This document shows positions 17,006 through 26,400 of a stretch of 64,000 nt of DNA, piece by piece. The notes beneath the pieces are model-generated. The model was given only the letters and a program-made list of their open reading frames with translations, did no database searches and was not told the origin of the DNA. Each line of letters opens with the position of its first letter. Position 1 is the first letter of the stretch. A program made the position numbers and the translations under genes. The stretch is from Kiritimatiellia bacterium (GTDB lineage Bacteria; Verrucomicrobiota; Kiritimatiellia; CAIVKH01), in assembly GCA_027493775.1 (NCBI GenBank), contig JAOSKE010000001.1, positions 1,072,917-1,136,916 on the forward strand, read 5' to 3'.

Positions 17006-17503
17006 ATGAATAGATGGACGACCATCCTCTTGGCTCTGGCAGTGTCCCACACAGCATTCGGTGAGACCAATGCACCGACATTGGAACAGAGGATGAAGAA
17101 CATCATAATCCCGACGATAGAATTCCGTCAGGCAAACCCTATCGATGTCCTGAGCTTCCTCGTCGAAGGCGCCAGTGCCAGCGAACCAGATCCGAACAGA
17201 CTTGCTCCGTGTATCGGACAAGTCATAACGAATCAACCCATCGTTGCGGACAGCTACACCATTGATATCGAGGACGGAACCGATCTCGAACTTCGCACGC
17301 TGACATTCGAATACCGCCGCATCTCACTCTTTGAAGTACTCCATCGAGTCACACAGGAACTCGGGCTCGTATTCAGCCTTGAGGATGACAAGATCGAGTT
17401 CTTTACAAAGGACGGGAAACGACTAGTCAGAAGACAAATCGTCAAACCAGCGAGTGGTGCGCACGTCTCGCCCGCAGCGGACGATCCGCCCGCTCACCCG
17501 TAA
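17006..17503 (+). CDS. Secreted protein with secretin/STN-like domain
   Basis: 165 residues from ATG 17006, 12 bp after the attC. Signal peptide MNRWTTILLALAVSHTAFG. The segment IIIPTIEFRQANPIDVLSFL is followed by LRTLTFEYRRISLFEVLHRVTQELGLVFSLEDDKIEFFTKDG. It follows the STN/secretin N-domain pattern (strand-helix-helix-strand, 'LRxxxFxxxxLxEVLxxVxxxxGL'), found at the start of TonB receptors and secretins, but here without a barrel. The tail (GAHVSPAADDPPAHP) is encoded inside the degenerate attC. Confidence 0.65.
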   Translation: MNRWTTILLALAVSHTAFGETNAPTLEQRMKNIIIPTIEFRQANPIDVLSFLVEGASASEPDPNRLAPCIGQVITNQPIVADSYTIDIEDGTDLELRTLTFEYRRISLFEVLHRVTQELGLVFSLEDDKIEFFTKDGKRLVRRQIVKPASGAHVSPAADDPPAHP

Positions 17504-17511
17504 CATTCGGA
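17441..17511 (+). repeat. Degenerate attC site
   Basis: R'' GTCAAAC (17441-17447) and R' ATTCGGA (17505-17511, first base A instead of G). Arms AACCAGCGAGTGGTGCGC and CGCTCACCCGTAACATT still pair partly. The site overlaps the end of the preceding gene. Confidence 0.5.
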
Positions 17512-17638
17512 GAACAAAACCAACAACGATCAGGTGAGGCGAAAGTCCACTGAACCGCCGAAATTCGACTTGGACAATCTAGTCGAAAAAAACAGAATCA
17601 ATCTGTGGCTTTGTTGAGAACGGGCAAAACCCAATTCC
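17512..17638 (+). repeat. Non-coding cassette repeat, copy R1
   Basis: About 127 bp between two attC sites with no gene. Shared blocks with the copies near 22509, 28805, 30099, 33304 and 34646: GAGAACAAA at the start, then CGAAATTCGACTTGGA, TCTGTGGCTT (variant TCTGTGGGCTTGG), and GAGAACGGGCAAAACCCAAT before the next attC. No consistent reading frame survives in all copies. It is either a non-coding RNA, a structural element or relics of one founding cassette. Confidence 0.65.
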
Positions 17639-17705
17639 GAAGAACGCCTTCCACCGTACGCCTAGTCGTTCCCGCACCCAGCCGCCGGTGAGTCGGACGT
17701 TAGCG
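17639..17705 (+). repeat. attC recombination site
   Basis: R'' GAAGAAC (17639-17645) and R' GTTAGCG (17699-17705). Arms AACGCCTTCCACCG and CGGTGAGTCGGACGTT. Confidence 0.7.
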
Positions 17706-17771
17706 GAAAGAAGAAGGAATCGGTACACTGTCGATGGTCGTTGGTATATCCTCAACGGAAAGGAATAGGCA

Positions 17772-20276
17772 ATGCAAAAGTGTAGCGCAAGCGTCATGTG
17801 GTTGGTCTGCCTTATGGTCGGACTGGCAAGCACATGGTCACTAGCAACCGATGAGGCAAACCTATCCGCAGCGGACGAGCAAGCGTACCAAGAAGCGCAG
17901 GCTGCATGGAAGCGACTTGTTGAAGTTCACGAAGAAGCGGGTATTCCACCCCCACCGACCCACCCAAGCGTGAAAACTTTATCGAATACGCCGCACAACG
18001 CGCTGAGGCGGAGGCACAAGACTCCGCTATCCGCATCGAGGCAGAAGCGCGATGGCAACAACGCGTGAACGAGGCACAACCCTACTTGCGATCCCTGATA
18101 CATCGTGAAGATCCGTGCGCTGCGGATTCTCGCATCATTGTTGCTCAAGATGAGAAAGAGCGCTTGCTTCGGGCTGCCGACGAGAAATGGGCGAAGCGGG
18201 ATGAAGTTGAGCGTCAACTGGATGAAATTGCGGAACGTCTCGGTGTCGAACGCAGGATGGAGATTGCAGAAGGTCGCTACGCCATTCTAGCCGGGGAATT
18301 GAATGGAGAGCCAATTTGGGTTTCCAGTCAGAGTCAGATTGCCGCCGCTTCCATCAGTGCCCATGAGCTATGGCCGAGTAATACCGTATCATGGCCATCC
18401 TCCAGCACCGGACTCGATCTCACAGGCACAAGCATCTTTCTTGGCATATGGGAAGCCGAAGGCGCCGTTCGGACCACACACGCAGAGTTTGAAGGTCGGG
18501 TGGTGCAGGTCGATGGTTCAACAACCTTGGATGATCATGCCACCAGCGTGGCGGGCACAATGGCGGCGGGAGGAGTGTTCAATTTTTCCGTTTTTGGAAC
18601 AACCGATACGCACATGCGCGGCGTCGCTTTTGAAGCGGATGTCGACGCATATGACATCGAGTTCTTTGACGCCGAAATATATGATGCAACTGCGGGCACC
18701 ACGAATGAGCCGGGGTTGCGCATTTCAAATCATTCATGGGGATTGCGAGCCGGATGGAGGCAACAGTCATTCACATACTTTGACGGAATGGATTTCGTCC
18801 ATGTCACAAACGGATGGGTTTGGCAGGGGCCACTCAGCTTGGCCTATCCCAAGGACCCCAAATTCGGAATGTATCTCGAAGACGTGTCAGATGGTTATGG
18901 AAGCGCCCAACTGGACTCATTGCTTTCCGAGAATGCCACGCGTCACCTTCTGGTGTATGCGGCCGGGAACGCTCGCTTTAGTGGCCCGCAGACAGCGCCA
19001 TCCGTTTACTATGTCATAATAGGTTCGAGCCTATACATCTTTAACGACCCCGATCCCAATGAGCGAGTCTGGCGAAGTGGTGACGGCGACACATATGGAT
19101 TCAACACTGTACTGGCACCCAGTACGGCTAAAAACGTTCTAACTGTCGGTTCGGTTCAGGATGTGTACTACACCGTCGGCTCGCAAACACACTGGGGATA
19201 CGCAACCAACGCAGTCGTCATCCTGTCAACATTCAGCGGAACCGGCCCCACCGATGACGGACGCATCAAGCCGGATATCGTTGCCGTCGGCGAAGCGAAT
19301 CCGCTGGCAAGAAATTACCCCATTATCGCCCCCGGCGCGAACAGCGATGGTTACGTCATCGGTCAGGCCGGGGACCAGTTTCGCCGCACCCGGCGTCACT
19401 GCCGGGCTCGGTCTTGCGCTTCAGCGCCGAAGTCAGCTCTTCACAAACCTGACCGAAGAAGTTGACGCGCTGCGCGGTTCCACGCTCAAAGCCCTTGCGA
19501 TCCATACAGCTGACGACATTGGGAATCCGGGGCCGGAGTATCTGACCGGCTGGGGGCTTTTCAATGCAGCATCCGCCGCTTTGCATGTGGACCTCGACGC
19601 CGCGCATGGACGGGGTACCCACATCAAAGAAATCCATTTGGATGTCGGCCAGACAAACTCATGGCTTGTCTATCTCGATGGTTCCCCATTCAAAGCAACG
19701 GCAGTGTGGAGCGATCTTCCAGGTGAGCCTCCAACGGGACTGCCCGTTGATCCCGTCATCCCGATGCTGGTCAACAACCTCGACCTGTGGGTTGAGACGG
19801 AAGATGGCTCCCAACAGTTTCTTCCGTGGGTTCTCGATCCCGATCTGACCAACAAGAACGAAAACGTCAGAGCGGCACCCGCCACGACTGGATACGACGA
19901 CCGCAACAACGTAGAGCAAGTCTATATTGAAGCACCCACGGCGGGTGTGTATCGAATCGTCACGGTTCATGCGGGAGGGTTGCCCGGCGGGCCAAGTCCA
20001 ACCAACCGGTGGTTGTCGATTTTAACCTCGGGCGACACGCCGATCCCGCCCTCGATAGCTCATTGGGAGAATTCGCCCTCCACGAATGAATTTCTGATCG
20101 AGTTTGTCTGCGATCCGGGAGCTTATCTCATACTTGAAACAAGCACCGACCTCATGGCAGAGGACTCATGGCACGAAGAAGGCTTATTGGTCACGGAATC
20201 CTCTCTCAATGCTGTCTTGTTCAGCGCGAATGAAGACATATTGTTCTGGCGGCTTCGCCGACAGACGGGGGAATAA
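17772..20276 (+). CDS. Secreted subtilisin-family (S8) serine protease, two frameshifts in sequence
   Basis: ATG 17772 with AAAGGAAT upstream; signal peptide to about residue 25. A missing C at 17949-17953 and an extra G at 19370-19373 split the frame. Repaired, the product is about 834 residues. The propeptide-like region is a charged coiled coil (about residues 25-160). Catalytic domain: His in DDHATSVAGTM, oxyanion Asn in VYAAGNA, Ser in GTSFAAPG. The Asp position reads GIWEAEGAV, Glu in place of Asp. A C-terminal beta-rich region follows (VYRIVTVHAGGLPGG). It is followed 2 bp later by a PEP-CTERM gene in the same cassette. Confidence 0.85.
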
Positions 20277-20278
20277 CC

Positions 20279-20914
20279 ATGCGACGCTTAGCCCGCATAG
20301 CTGCGATCTGGGTTATTGTCGCTCACGCGGCTATCCCGGGCCGGGCGGATATTATCTTGAATTGGCTGGACACCCCAATCGACGTCTCAACGGACACCTC
20401 GCCCGTGTACTATTCGCTGGATTTGTCCGGCAGCGGTTTTGTTGACTTCACATTTGCGGCGTCTGTTGCGTCTGTCAGCGTGCGCAACGAAGGCAACAAC
20501 CGATACCTTATTTTCCCTTCGCCGCCGCCGAACATCGGCGGTGGCATTGAACCATTGTCGGAGGGTTTTGAAATCGGATCGAACAGTGTTAGCGAGGAAC
20601 TTGAATGGTTTGGACATGAGACGAGTTTTGCTTCCTTGGGTATCTGGTTGTCCACGGGCACCTCTGGACGTTTTGTCGGTCAACATGCCTATATGGGTAT
20701 CGAATTCGACATTGATGGTGCAACGCATTACGGGTGGATCAACCTCCGCGTCGGTGAACTAGGCCCAGGGGTCGAGATTTACGGATGGGCTTACGAATCC
20801 ACGCCAAACACGCCGATTCTGGCGGGCGCGATACCGGAACCAAGCACTCTGCTATTGCTTCTTGGTGGGACGACTCTTTTACTGGGCAGACGACAAAAGA
20901 GAAGATTCCGCTAA
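20279..20914 (+). CDS. PEP-CTERM sorting-domain protein
   Basis: 211 residues, starting 2 bp after the protease stop. Signal peptide at about residues 1-23. The middle is beta-rich (FVDFTFAASVASVSVRNEG, HYGWINLRVGE), resembling the secreted beta-sandwich proteins common among PEP-CTERM families. The C-terminus IPEPSTLLLLLGG-TLLLGRRQKRR is a textbook PEP motif, hydrophobic helix and basic tail. It should be anchored or sorted by an exosortase encoded elsewhere. It repeats the arrangement seen with the amylase. Confidence 0.85.
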   Translation: MRRLARIAAIWVIVAHAAIPGRADIILNWLDTPIDVSTDTSPVYYSLDLSGSGFVDFTFAASVASVSVRNEGNNRYLIFPSPPPNIGGGIEPLSEGFEIGSNSVSEELEWFGHETSFASLGIWLSTGTSGRFVGQHAYMGIEFDIDGATHYGWINLRVGELGPGVEIYGWAYESTPNTPILAGAIPEPSTLLLLLGGTTLLLGRRQKRRFR

Positions 20915-20980
20915 CCATCGGCTGCACCATTACGGTTGACCCGCAGACGGGCCAACCGAAGGTGAGCCGTGACGTTGGGA
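20909..20980 (+). repeat. attC recombination site
   Basis: R'' CGCTAAC (20909-20915) and R' GTTGGGA (20974-20980). Arms AACCATCGGCTGCACC and GGTGAGCCGTGACGTT. The core GGTTGACCCG pairs with CGGGCCAACC. Confidence 0.85.
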
Positions 20981-20986
20981 TAAACA

Positions 20987-21385
20987 ATGAGAAAAATGAT
21001 CATCATGGCAATAGCAGTTATTGTGATCGCGCTGGGAGCATTCATATACGCCGAAATGCTGCTCGGTGATTATCCGGGCATTCTAATCATTAAGGCATTT
21101 ACTACACTTGCGTTTGTTCCACTTATGCTAGGCATGCTTCTTGGGCTGCTTCCGAGGAAAGCACTGGGCTGGGGAATACTTCCGTGGTGCATTTCCCTTA
21201 TTCTTGTAGGCGTTAATTGGGCATTCTTTAGCAAATCGTGGATTACGATTCCTGATAATAATGCAGCTAGTATTATCATATCTTTTATTTTGCTGGGTAT
21301 ATTTGTACATCTTGGAACAGAAATGACAAAGGCAATGAAAAGAATTGAGGACTCCCAACATGCGCCTCCAGCGGACGCGGTGTGA
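20987..21385 (+). CDS. Four-helix membrane protein, unknown function
   Basis: 132 residues from ATG 20987, 6 bp after the attC. Four hydrophobic segments at about residues 3-22, 32-55, 63-82 and 92-110, then a short charged tail. A+T-rich compared with the surrounding chromosome. No family is recognised. The final residues (HAPPADAV) lie in the attC. Confidence 0.65.
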   Translation: MRKMIIMAIAVIVIALGAFIYAEMLLGDYPGILIIKAFTTLAFVPLMLGMLLGLLPRKALGWGILPWCISLILVGVNWAFFSKSWITIPDNNAASIIISFILLGIFVHLGTEMTKAMKRIEDSQHAPPADAV

Positions 21386-21417
21386 AGCACCGCGCCCGCT
21401 GAGGCTTGTTGTTGGAC
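21353..21417 (+). repeat. attC recombination site
   Basis: R'' TCCCAAC (21353-21359) and R' GTTGGAC (21411-21417, perfect GTTRRRY). Arms ATGCGCCTCCAGCGGACGCG and CGCGCCCGCTGAGGCTTGTT. Confidence 0.85.
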
Positions 21418-21423
21418 TCGGGA

Positions 21424-21789
21424 ATGAGAAGAAGAGGACTCAAGATTGCGGGTGCCGTCATTGTGGTCTTGATGTCGGCAGGCATTGTCGCGGACTACAT
21501 TGCTTATCGGCGTGACGCTCAGTGGTGGTCCAAACTGAGCGGCGACATCTACATTGGGATGCCGGTCACAGCTCTCCGCAAGTATCTTACGGACGACGGG
21601 ATAAAACATGGGATTACGGGATTGGTCGAATACAATCGGTCAGAAGGGCATTGGTTTGTCTTCCACAACCACAACAACTCGATCCTGTTTCGCGCAATGC
21701 ATGGCGGGATTGACGACCTCCTTCAAGGAGGCGTGGCGGTCTGGCTGGACCAGAATGACAATGTGAAGAACATCCACACGTTTGAATAG
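21424..21789 (+). CDS. Membrane-anchored protein, unknown function
   Basis: 121 residues from ATG 21424. The N-terminus carries basic residues, then a membrane anchor (residues 7-27). The outside part has DIYIGMPVTALRKYL and later GGVAVWLDQNDNVKNIHTF, a pattern like the SmpA/OmlA-type 'xxIxxGMxxxxVxxxLG' fold of small periplasmic proteins. That likeness is tentative. Single gene of its cassette. Confidence 0.65.
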   Translation: MRRRGLKIAGAVIVVLMSAGIVADYIAYRRDAQWWSKLSGDIYIGMPVTALRKYLTDDGIKHGITGLVEYNRSEGHWFVFHNHNNSILFRAMHGGIDDLLQGGVAVWLDQNDNVKNIHTFE

Positions 21790-21792
21790 GAG

Positions 21793-21867
21793 GTCCAACA
21801 ACGGCCTGCTCTCGTATTGCTCACCCGCGCGGCGCGGGCTCACAAACGGAGAGGCCGGGCGTTGGGG
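21793..21867 (+). repeat. attC recombination site
   Basis: R'' GTCCAAC (21793-21799) and R' GTTGGGG (21861-21867). Arms AACAACGGCCTGCTCTCG and GGAGAGGCCGGGCGTT. Confidence 0.8.
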
Positions 21868-21876
21868 CAAGAAGGG

Positions 21877-21907
21877 TGCCATATAAATGGCAATATATTT
21901 ATATTGC
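21877..21907 (+). promoter_or_regulatory. Paired palindromes upstream of brnTA
   Basis: TGCCATATAAATGGCA (21877-21892) overlaps GCAATATATTTATATTGC (21890-21907). Both are perfect inverted repeats, about 30-60 bp before the toxin start. They are A+T-rich and cover likely -10 sequences, so they are candidate operators for autoregulation by the antitoxin. Confidence 0.5.
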
Positions 21908-21938
21908 ACAACTCTCTTAATCGAGTATCTTGCCCCGC

Positions 21939-22229
21939 ATGGATAAGACGCGTTTTGAATGGGACGATTCCAAGGACAGAGAGAATCAGCGAAAGCACGG
22001 AATTCCATTCGGAATCGCTCAGTTCGCTTTTGCTGATTCCAAGCGCGTCATCCTGCTGGATGAAGGGCACAGCGTAGAAGAACAACGTTTCTACTGTTTA
22101 GGCAGAGTCGGCGACGGAATTGTGACCGTACGATTCTCATACAGGGGCAACGTGATACGGATATTCGGCGCAGGATACTGGCGGAAAGGAAAGACACTGT
22201 ATGAAAAGCAAAATCACATACACAAATGA
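21939..22229 (+). CDS. brnT: BrnT-type toxin of a type II toxin-antitoxin pair
   Basis: 96 residues from ATG 21939. Family hallmarks: FEWDDSKDRENQRKHGIPF at the N-terminus, then RFYCLGRVGDGIVTVRFSYRGNVIRIFGAG, the BrnT fold (RelE-like ribonuclease). Known BrnT toxins block translation until neutralised by BrnA. It overlaps the antitoxin gene by 29 bp, toxin first as is usual for brnTA. Chromosomal cassette arrays often carry such pairs, thought to stabilise the array. Confidence 0.9.
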   Translation: MDKTRFEWDDSKDRENQRKHGIPFGIAQFAFADSKRVILLDEGHSVEEQRFYCLGRVGDGIVTVRFSYRGNVIRIFGAGYWRKGKTLYEKQNHIHK

Positions 22230-22433
22230 GCCGATGGGGCGCACACGCATCGTAAGGGACTTTCTTCCCTCCCCGATCAACTCGCATTCAAAGAAGAGAA
22301 GGTCAAAGTGACGATATCGTTAAGTCGTGCCAGTCTGGACTTCTTCAAAGAGCAGGCTGAGCGACACCGGACCGGGTATCAGAAAATGATCCGGAATCTT
22401 CTCGATGCGTATGCTGTTCAACACATGAAATAG
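22201..22433 (+). CDS. brnA: BrnA-type antitoxin (frameshift in sequence)
   Basis: ATG 22201 lies inside brnT. A missing C in the run at 22271-22274 breaks the frame after about residue 24. Repaired, the product is about 77 residues ending ...VKVTISLSRASLDFFKEQAERHRTGYQKMIRNLLDAYAVQHMK (pieces: VKVTISLSRASLDFF; GYQKMIRNLLDAY). This is the ribbon-helix-helix domain with the GYQ signature of BrnA. It should bind BrnT and repress the operon. Confidence 0.8.
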
Positions 22434-22435
22434 AG

Positions 22436-22508
22436 CCCCAACCAGAGGGTGAGCGTATTTGCCCCCCCCGCAGACCGCTCGCAAATCCGCTCACCCTCGA
22501 CGTTCGGA
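22436..22508 (+). repeat. attC recombination site
   Basis: R'' CCCCAAC (22436-22442) and R' GTTCGGA (22502-22508). Arms AACCAGAGGGTGAGCG and CGCTCACCCTCGACGTT. Confidence 0.85.
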
Positions 22509-22646
22509 GAACAAAGCCAAACACAACCGGATGACTCGGCAACCTGCTGAATCCCGAAAATTCGCGTGGACAATTCACCCGGAAAATCCACAATCAGTCC
22601 GAGGGCTTGGTCGAGAGCGGGCGAAATCCAATTCCGAACAACGCTC
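22509..22646 (+). repeat. Non-coding cassette repeat, copy R2, with broken attC
   Basis: Begins GAACAAAGCC, contains GGAAAATCCACAATCAGTCC and GGGCTTGGTCGAGAGCGGG, and ends CCGAACAACGCTCTCCAG. That last stretch is the left half of an attC; the right half with its GACGTT box is missing. Confidence 0.6.
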
Positions 22647-22840
22647 TCCAGAGTGCCTTCTTCAGCGCAACGAAAAAGTTACGAGGCGTGATTAGCCCAT
22701 CTTTCGCTATTCGACCTCGAAAACGACTATTTCTGCCCTCCTTGCGAGCGAGTTCTCCTTTATTTATAGGGTTGAGTTTCCCAAACAGTCTGCGGGGCAG
22801 ACCCAGCCCATTGACGGACGGTTTTCTCGAAAATCGTCGC
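22647..22840 (+). other. Unassigned stretch before transposase remnant
   Basis: About 190 bp with no attC right half, no supported gene and no clear repeat. It probably marks a past insertion or deletion that joined the broken attC to the transposase remnant. Confidence 0.4.
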
Positions 22841-23332
22841 ATGTACCTGAAGTGTCACAAGCGTCTCAAAGACGGCAAAGAACACCGCTACTGGAGCATC
22901 GTCGAAAGTGTTCGCAGGGGCGAGGGAACGTATTTATTGCGCACGAATCTGACTGCGGGTAGGCCGGAAGAGTTGTGGAAGCAGTACATTGTTCTGACGG
23001 AGATCAAACAGGACTTGAGCATTCGGCCGATTTACCACCAGAAGGATAAACGAACCGAAGCGCACATCTTTGTGTCGTTCCGGGCCTACTGCCTGCAGCT
23101 TACGTTGAAGCACCGGGCCAGAGTGAGGGCGCCCGGTCTGACGCCGCGCGCGATTCTTGAGAAGTTCAAAGCGATGCAGATGCTTGATGTGCATCTTCCA
23201 ACGACCGATGGGCGGGTTTTGATCCTTCCGCGCTACACGCAACCAGGGAAGGATCTGAAATTGCTCATGCATCAACTGAATCTGACCCTGCCAGATCAGT
23301 CCTCTGCTCAAACAAACAAGGGGGGCAAGTAG
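22841..23332 (+). pseudogene. IS1634/IS4-type transposase remnant
   Basis: The N-terminus MYLKCHKRLKDGKEHRYWSIVE and the C-terminal run LSIRPIYHQKDKRTEAHIFV ... MLDVHLPTTDGRVLILPRYTQP match the two ends of IS1634-type DDE transposases as I know them. The whole catalytic middle (some 300 residues) is missing, and the junction lies near residue 50. The element's ends were not found. It is a dead relic marking an older insertion at the broken attC. Confidence 0.7.
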
Positions 23333-23442
23333 CTACCCCCCCCCACTGGCACACACGGTTCCATCTCGAATATTGCCGGTGTTAAAACTTGCGCATTCAG
23401 GCGGCATGTTTCAGAATCTCTTTCTCGCGAGGAGGATTCTGG

Positions 23443-26400
23443 ATGAAGCGCCTTTTGATGACGTATGTATCGGGTTGCGTGGCTCTCTTTTTCACCCTTT
23501 CACTTCCGTCCAGTGCGCAAACGCACGATATCGAGTCTCCACCAACCGACCGACAACTCCAAACAGAAGAGGCGCGTGCGCACACGGCGGGCCGACTCAC
23601 GCTTGGCGGCCGCGTCGGCGAGAGCGTTGCGGAAGGCTACCTTGACGTACTCCAGCCGCTGATCGGCTGGGGCGACGGCATCGTTTTCTTCAACCCCAAG
23701 CTCTCCGGCTCGGACGACGACGAACAGGAGTTGAGCCTCGGTATCGGCGCGCGGTCGCTTCTGCCCGGCCTCCATGCGATCGCGGGGATCAATGTGTTCT
23801 ACGATGCGCGACGGACCGCTCATGACCACACGTTCGACCAAATCGGCGTCGGCGCTGAATTGCTGACAACGTGGGTGGATGCGCGCGCGAACTATTACTG
23901 GCCCGACAACAAGCACGAACGCATTGACCGCACGAGCGACACGACGGTCAGCCAGTCGCAGAGCTATTCGTTGAGTGACATCTATGCGAGACGGCATCAG
24001 TTTCTCCAAAACGAAAGCGTCGTGACGCGCACCACCCGAACCACCCACTACTTTGATCGCTTCGAGGAAGCGCTTGAGGGCTACGACGCGGAGGTCGGCC
24101 TCCGCCTGCCCTATCTGCCCGAGTGGCTGGAGACGCGTGTATTCGCCGGCTACTATTCATTTGAAGGCGACTATACCGCGGATATCAACGGCTTCCGCGG
24201 GCGTCTCGAAATCCGTGCACTCCCCGCGCTAACAATTGATGCGGAGCTGTACGAGAACGATAAACTGACGGGCAGCGATTATTTCTTCGGCGCCCGCGCG
24301 AATCTCCCGTTCGATGCGTTCGAGCTGGCCCACGGTCGCAATCCGTTCGCAGGGACGAGCGATCAACTGAAGGCCGCGCGCCGCACGCTGCGCGATCGGT
24401 TGCTCGAGATGGTGATTCGCGACCCGCACATCCGCCTGAACGAATCGGGCTACATTGAAGATGTCCCGGCGCGCGAGGTGAAAAGCGACACGGACACGCG
24501 CACGAAAAAGCTGCTGGTGATGGACGATGTGAGCTTCGTCAACGATCGGAATACGGGCATGGAAAACGGCACGGCGGAGCACCCGTGGAGCACCGTGCAA
24601 GAGGGCGTGGATGGGTCGTTCGGCCAGCGCAACGTCTATGTGTGGCAAGGCGCGGCGCCCTATCGCGAAAACGTCGTCATTGCGGCAAACGACGTGAAAC
24701 TGCGCGGTGAAGGCGAGCCGATTTACGGCTATGGCGGGCGCACGTATGGCGGCACGCGCTATCCGTTGCTTGACGGCAATGTGGGCGGGGTCAACGGCCC
24801 CTCCGTTCGCGTGAAGAGCAATCGCGTGCTCATTCAAGGATTTGAAATTGCGCGGACGCCGGGCGGCGCAGATCCCCTGTTTTGGGACGACCTTGGGTTC
24901 GGGCTGCCCCTCGCACAAATCGGCATTCTCGCGGAAAACGCGGGACAGCTTCTCATCCGAAACAATCGCATCAACAATCAAAATCTCGGCGTGGCGTCGC
25001 TCTATGATCCATCCTTTCCGGGCGCGCCGACCGACCTATTGCTTCACATTTCGGAAAACAACTTCCGCGATCTCCAGACGGGCGTTTGGTTGCAAGGCGC
25101 CGGTTCGGGCGGTCGCTTCTCCGCAACGATCAACAACAATGAGATTGGACTGGGTACCACCTTTGGTCTCTCTGCGAATATCAGGGCAGATGATGTGAGC
25201 CTGGACATTCTCGACAACCGCTTCCTCCATCCGAACACGCTCCTCACCCTTTTCTTTCCTGCGATCGTCAACTCTCTTTCCACCCGCCTGATCGGCAACA
25301 CCTTCACGCAGGGCGGCGATGTGACACTGGCGGCTCCCCTGATTGCGGGCGATGCATTTGTTGATGTTTCTGACAACACGTTTGCCGCTGGGTATTCGTA
25401 TGTGAACGTCATCTTCTCTAGCGTCGGCGGCGAGTCTGTCGCCCGAATGAATCGCAACGTTATGGACACAGGCTTTCTGCAAACGGCGGTATACGACACG
25501 GGGGGAGGCTCCACGATGGAGGCCATCGGCAATACCCTACGCAACGCCCCGACGACCGGGATCACGTTGACGGGTGGCAATAGCGGCGGCCCGCTCACCG
25601 TGACGGCGAACGACAACACAATCATCAATGCGGCAGGCATTGGAATTTCTGTCGCGCAACTAGGCGTCGCCAGCAACAACCTCCTCGTCAGCCTGCGCGG
25701 CAATACGGTTGAAAACGCCGCGGGGCACGGAATCATCGCTATGTTCGGATCCGTCGAGGGCGACGCCACATGGGTTATTGAAAACAACACGCTCGTGAAT
25801 AATGGGGGAGCTGGTCTCGTCGCGTTAACGGGGGTCACCATGGGCGACCTGACGGTGAACGCGGACGCAAATCAGGCGACGGGCAACGGAGGGCCCGGAT
25901 TCCAGATTGACGCCCCTCTTGTCGGCGGCGATGCGAGCATTGCCATTCGCAACAGCCAATTCGACGGCAATGGCGGACACGGGCTCTCTGTCAACGTGTC
26001 CGCCATCGGGACACTAGACCTTCTGATTGATCCCACCACCGCAAACAACAATGCCGGACCCGGGATGGCCATAACGACCCTAAGCGGCGGCAGCACACTT
26101 CTCACCATGGAAGATGTTACGGCCAGTGGAAACGGCGGGCCCGGCATGATTATCTCCGCCGTCAGTACGCAGGCCTCCGTTCAGGCGGGCTTTATGAACG
26201 TAGCGGCCAATAGCAACGCATCGCCGGGCATGATCGTCTCCCTGAATGCCGTGGAGGACATTTTTGTGGCCGGCGCGGGAGGAATGGGTTTCGTGCCGAA
26301 TGGGATCCAGGCCAACAACAACCTTGGGCCAGGTTTGATCTTGAACGCGATGTCTTCCTCTGGATCCGTCGCTTTCATTGCGAGTTCCTTGGAGGCAAAC

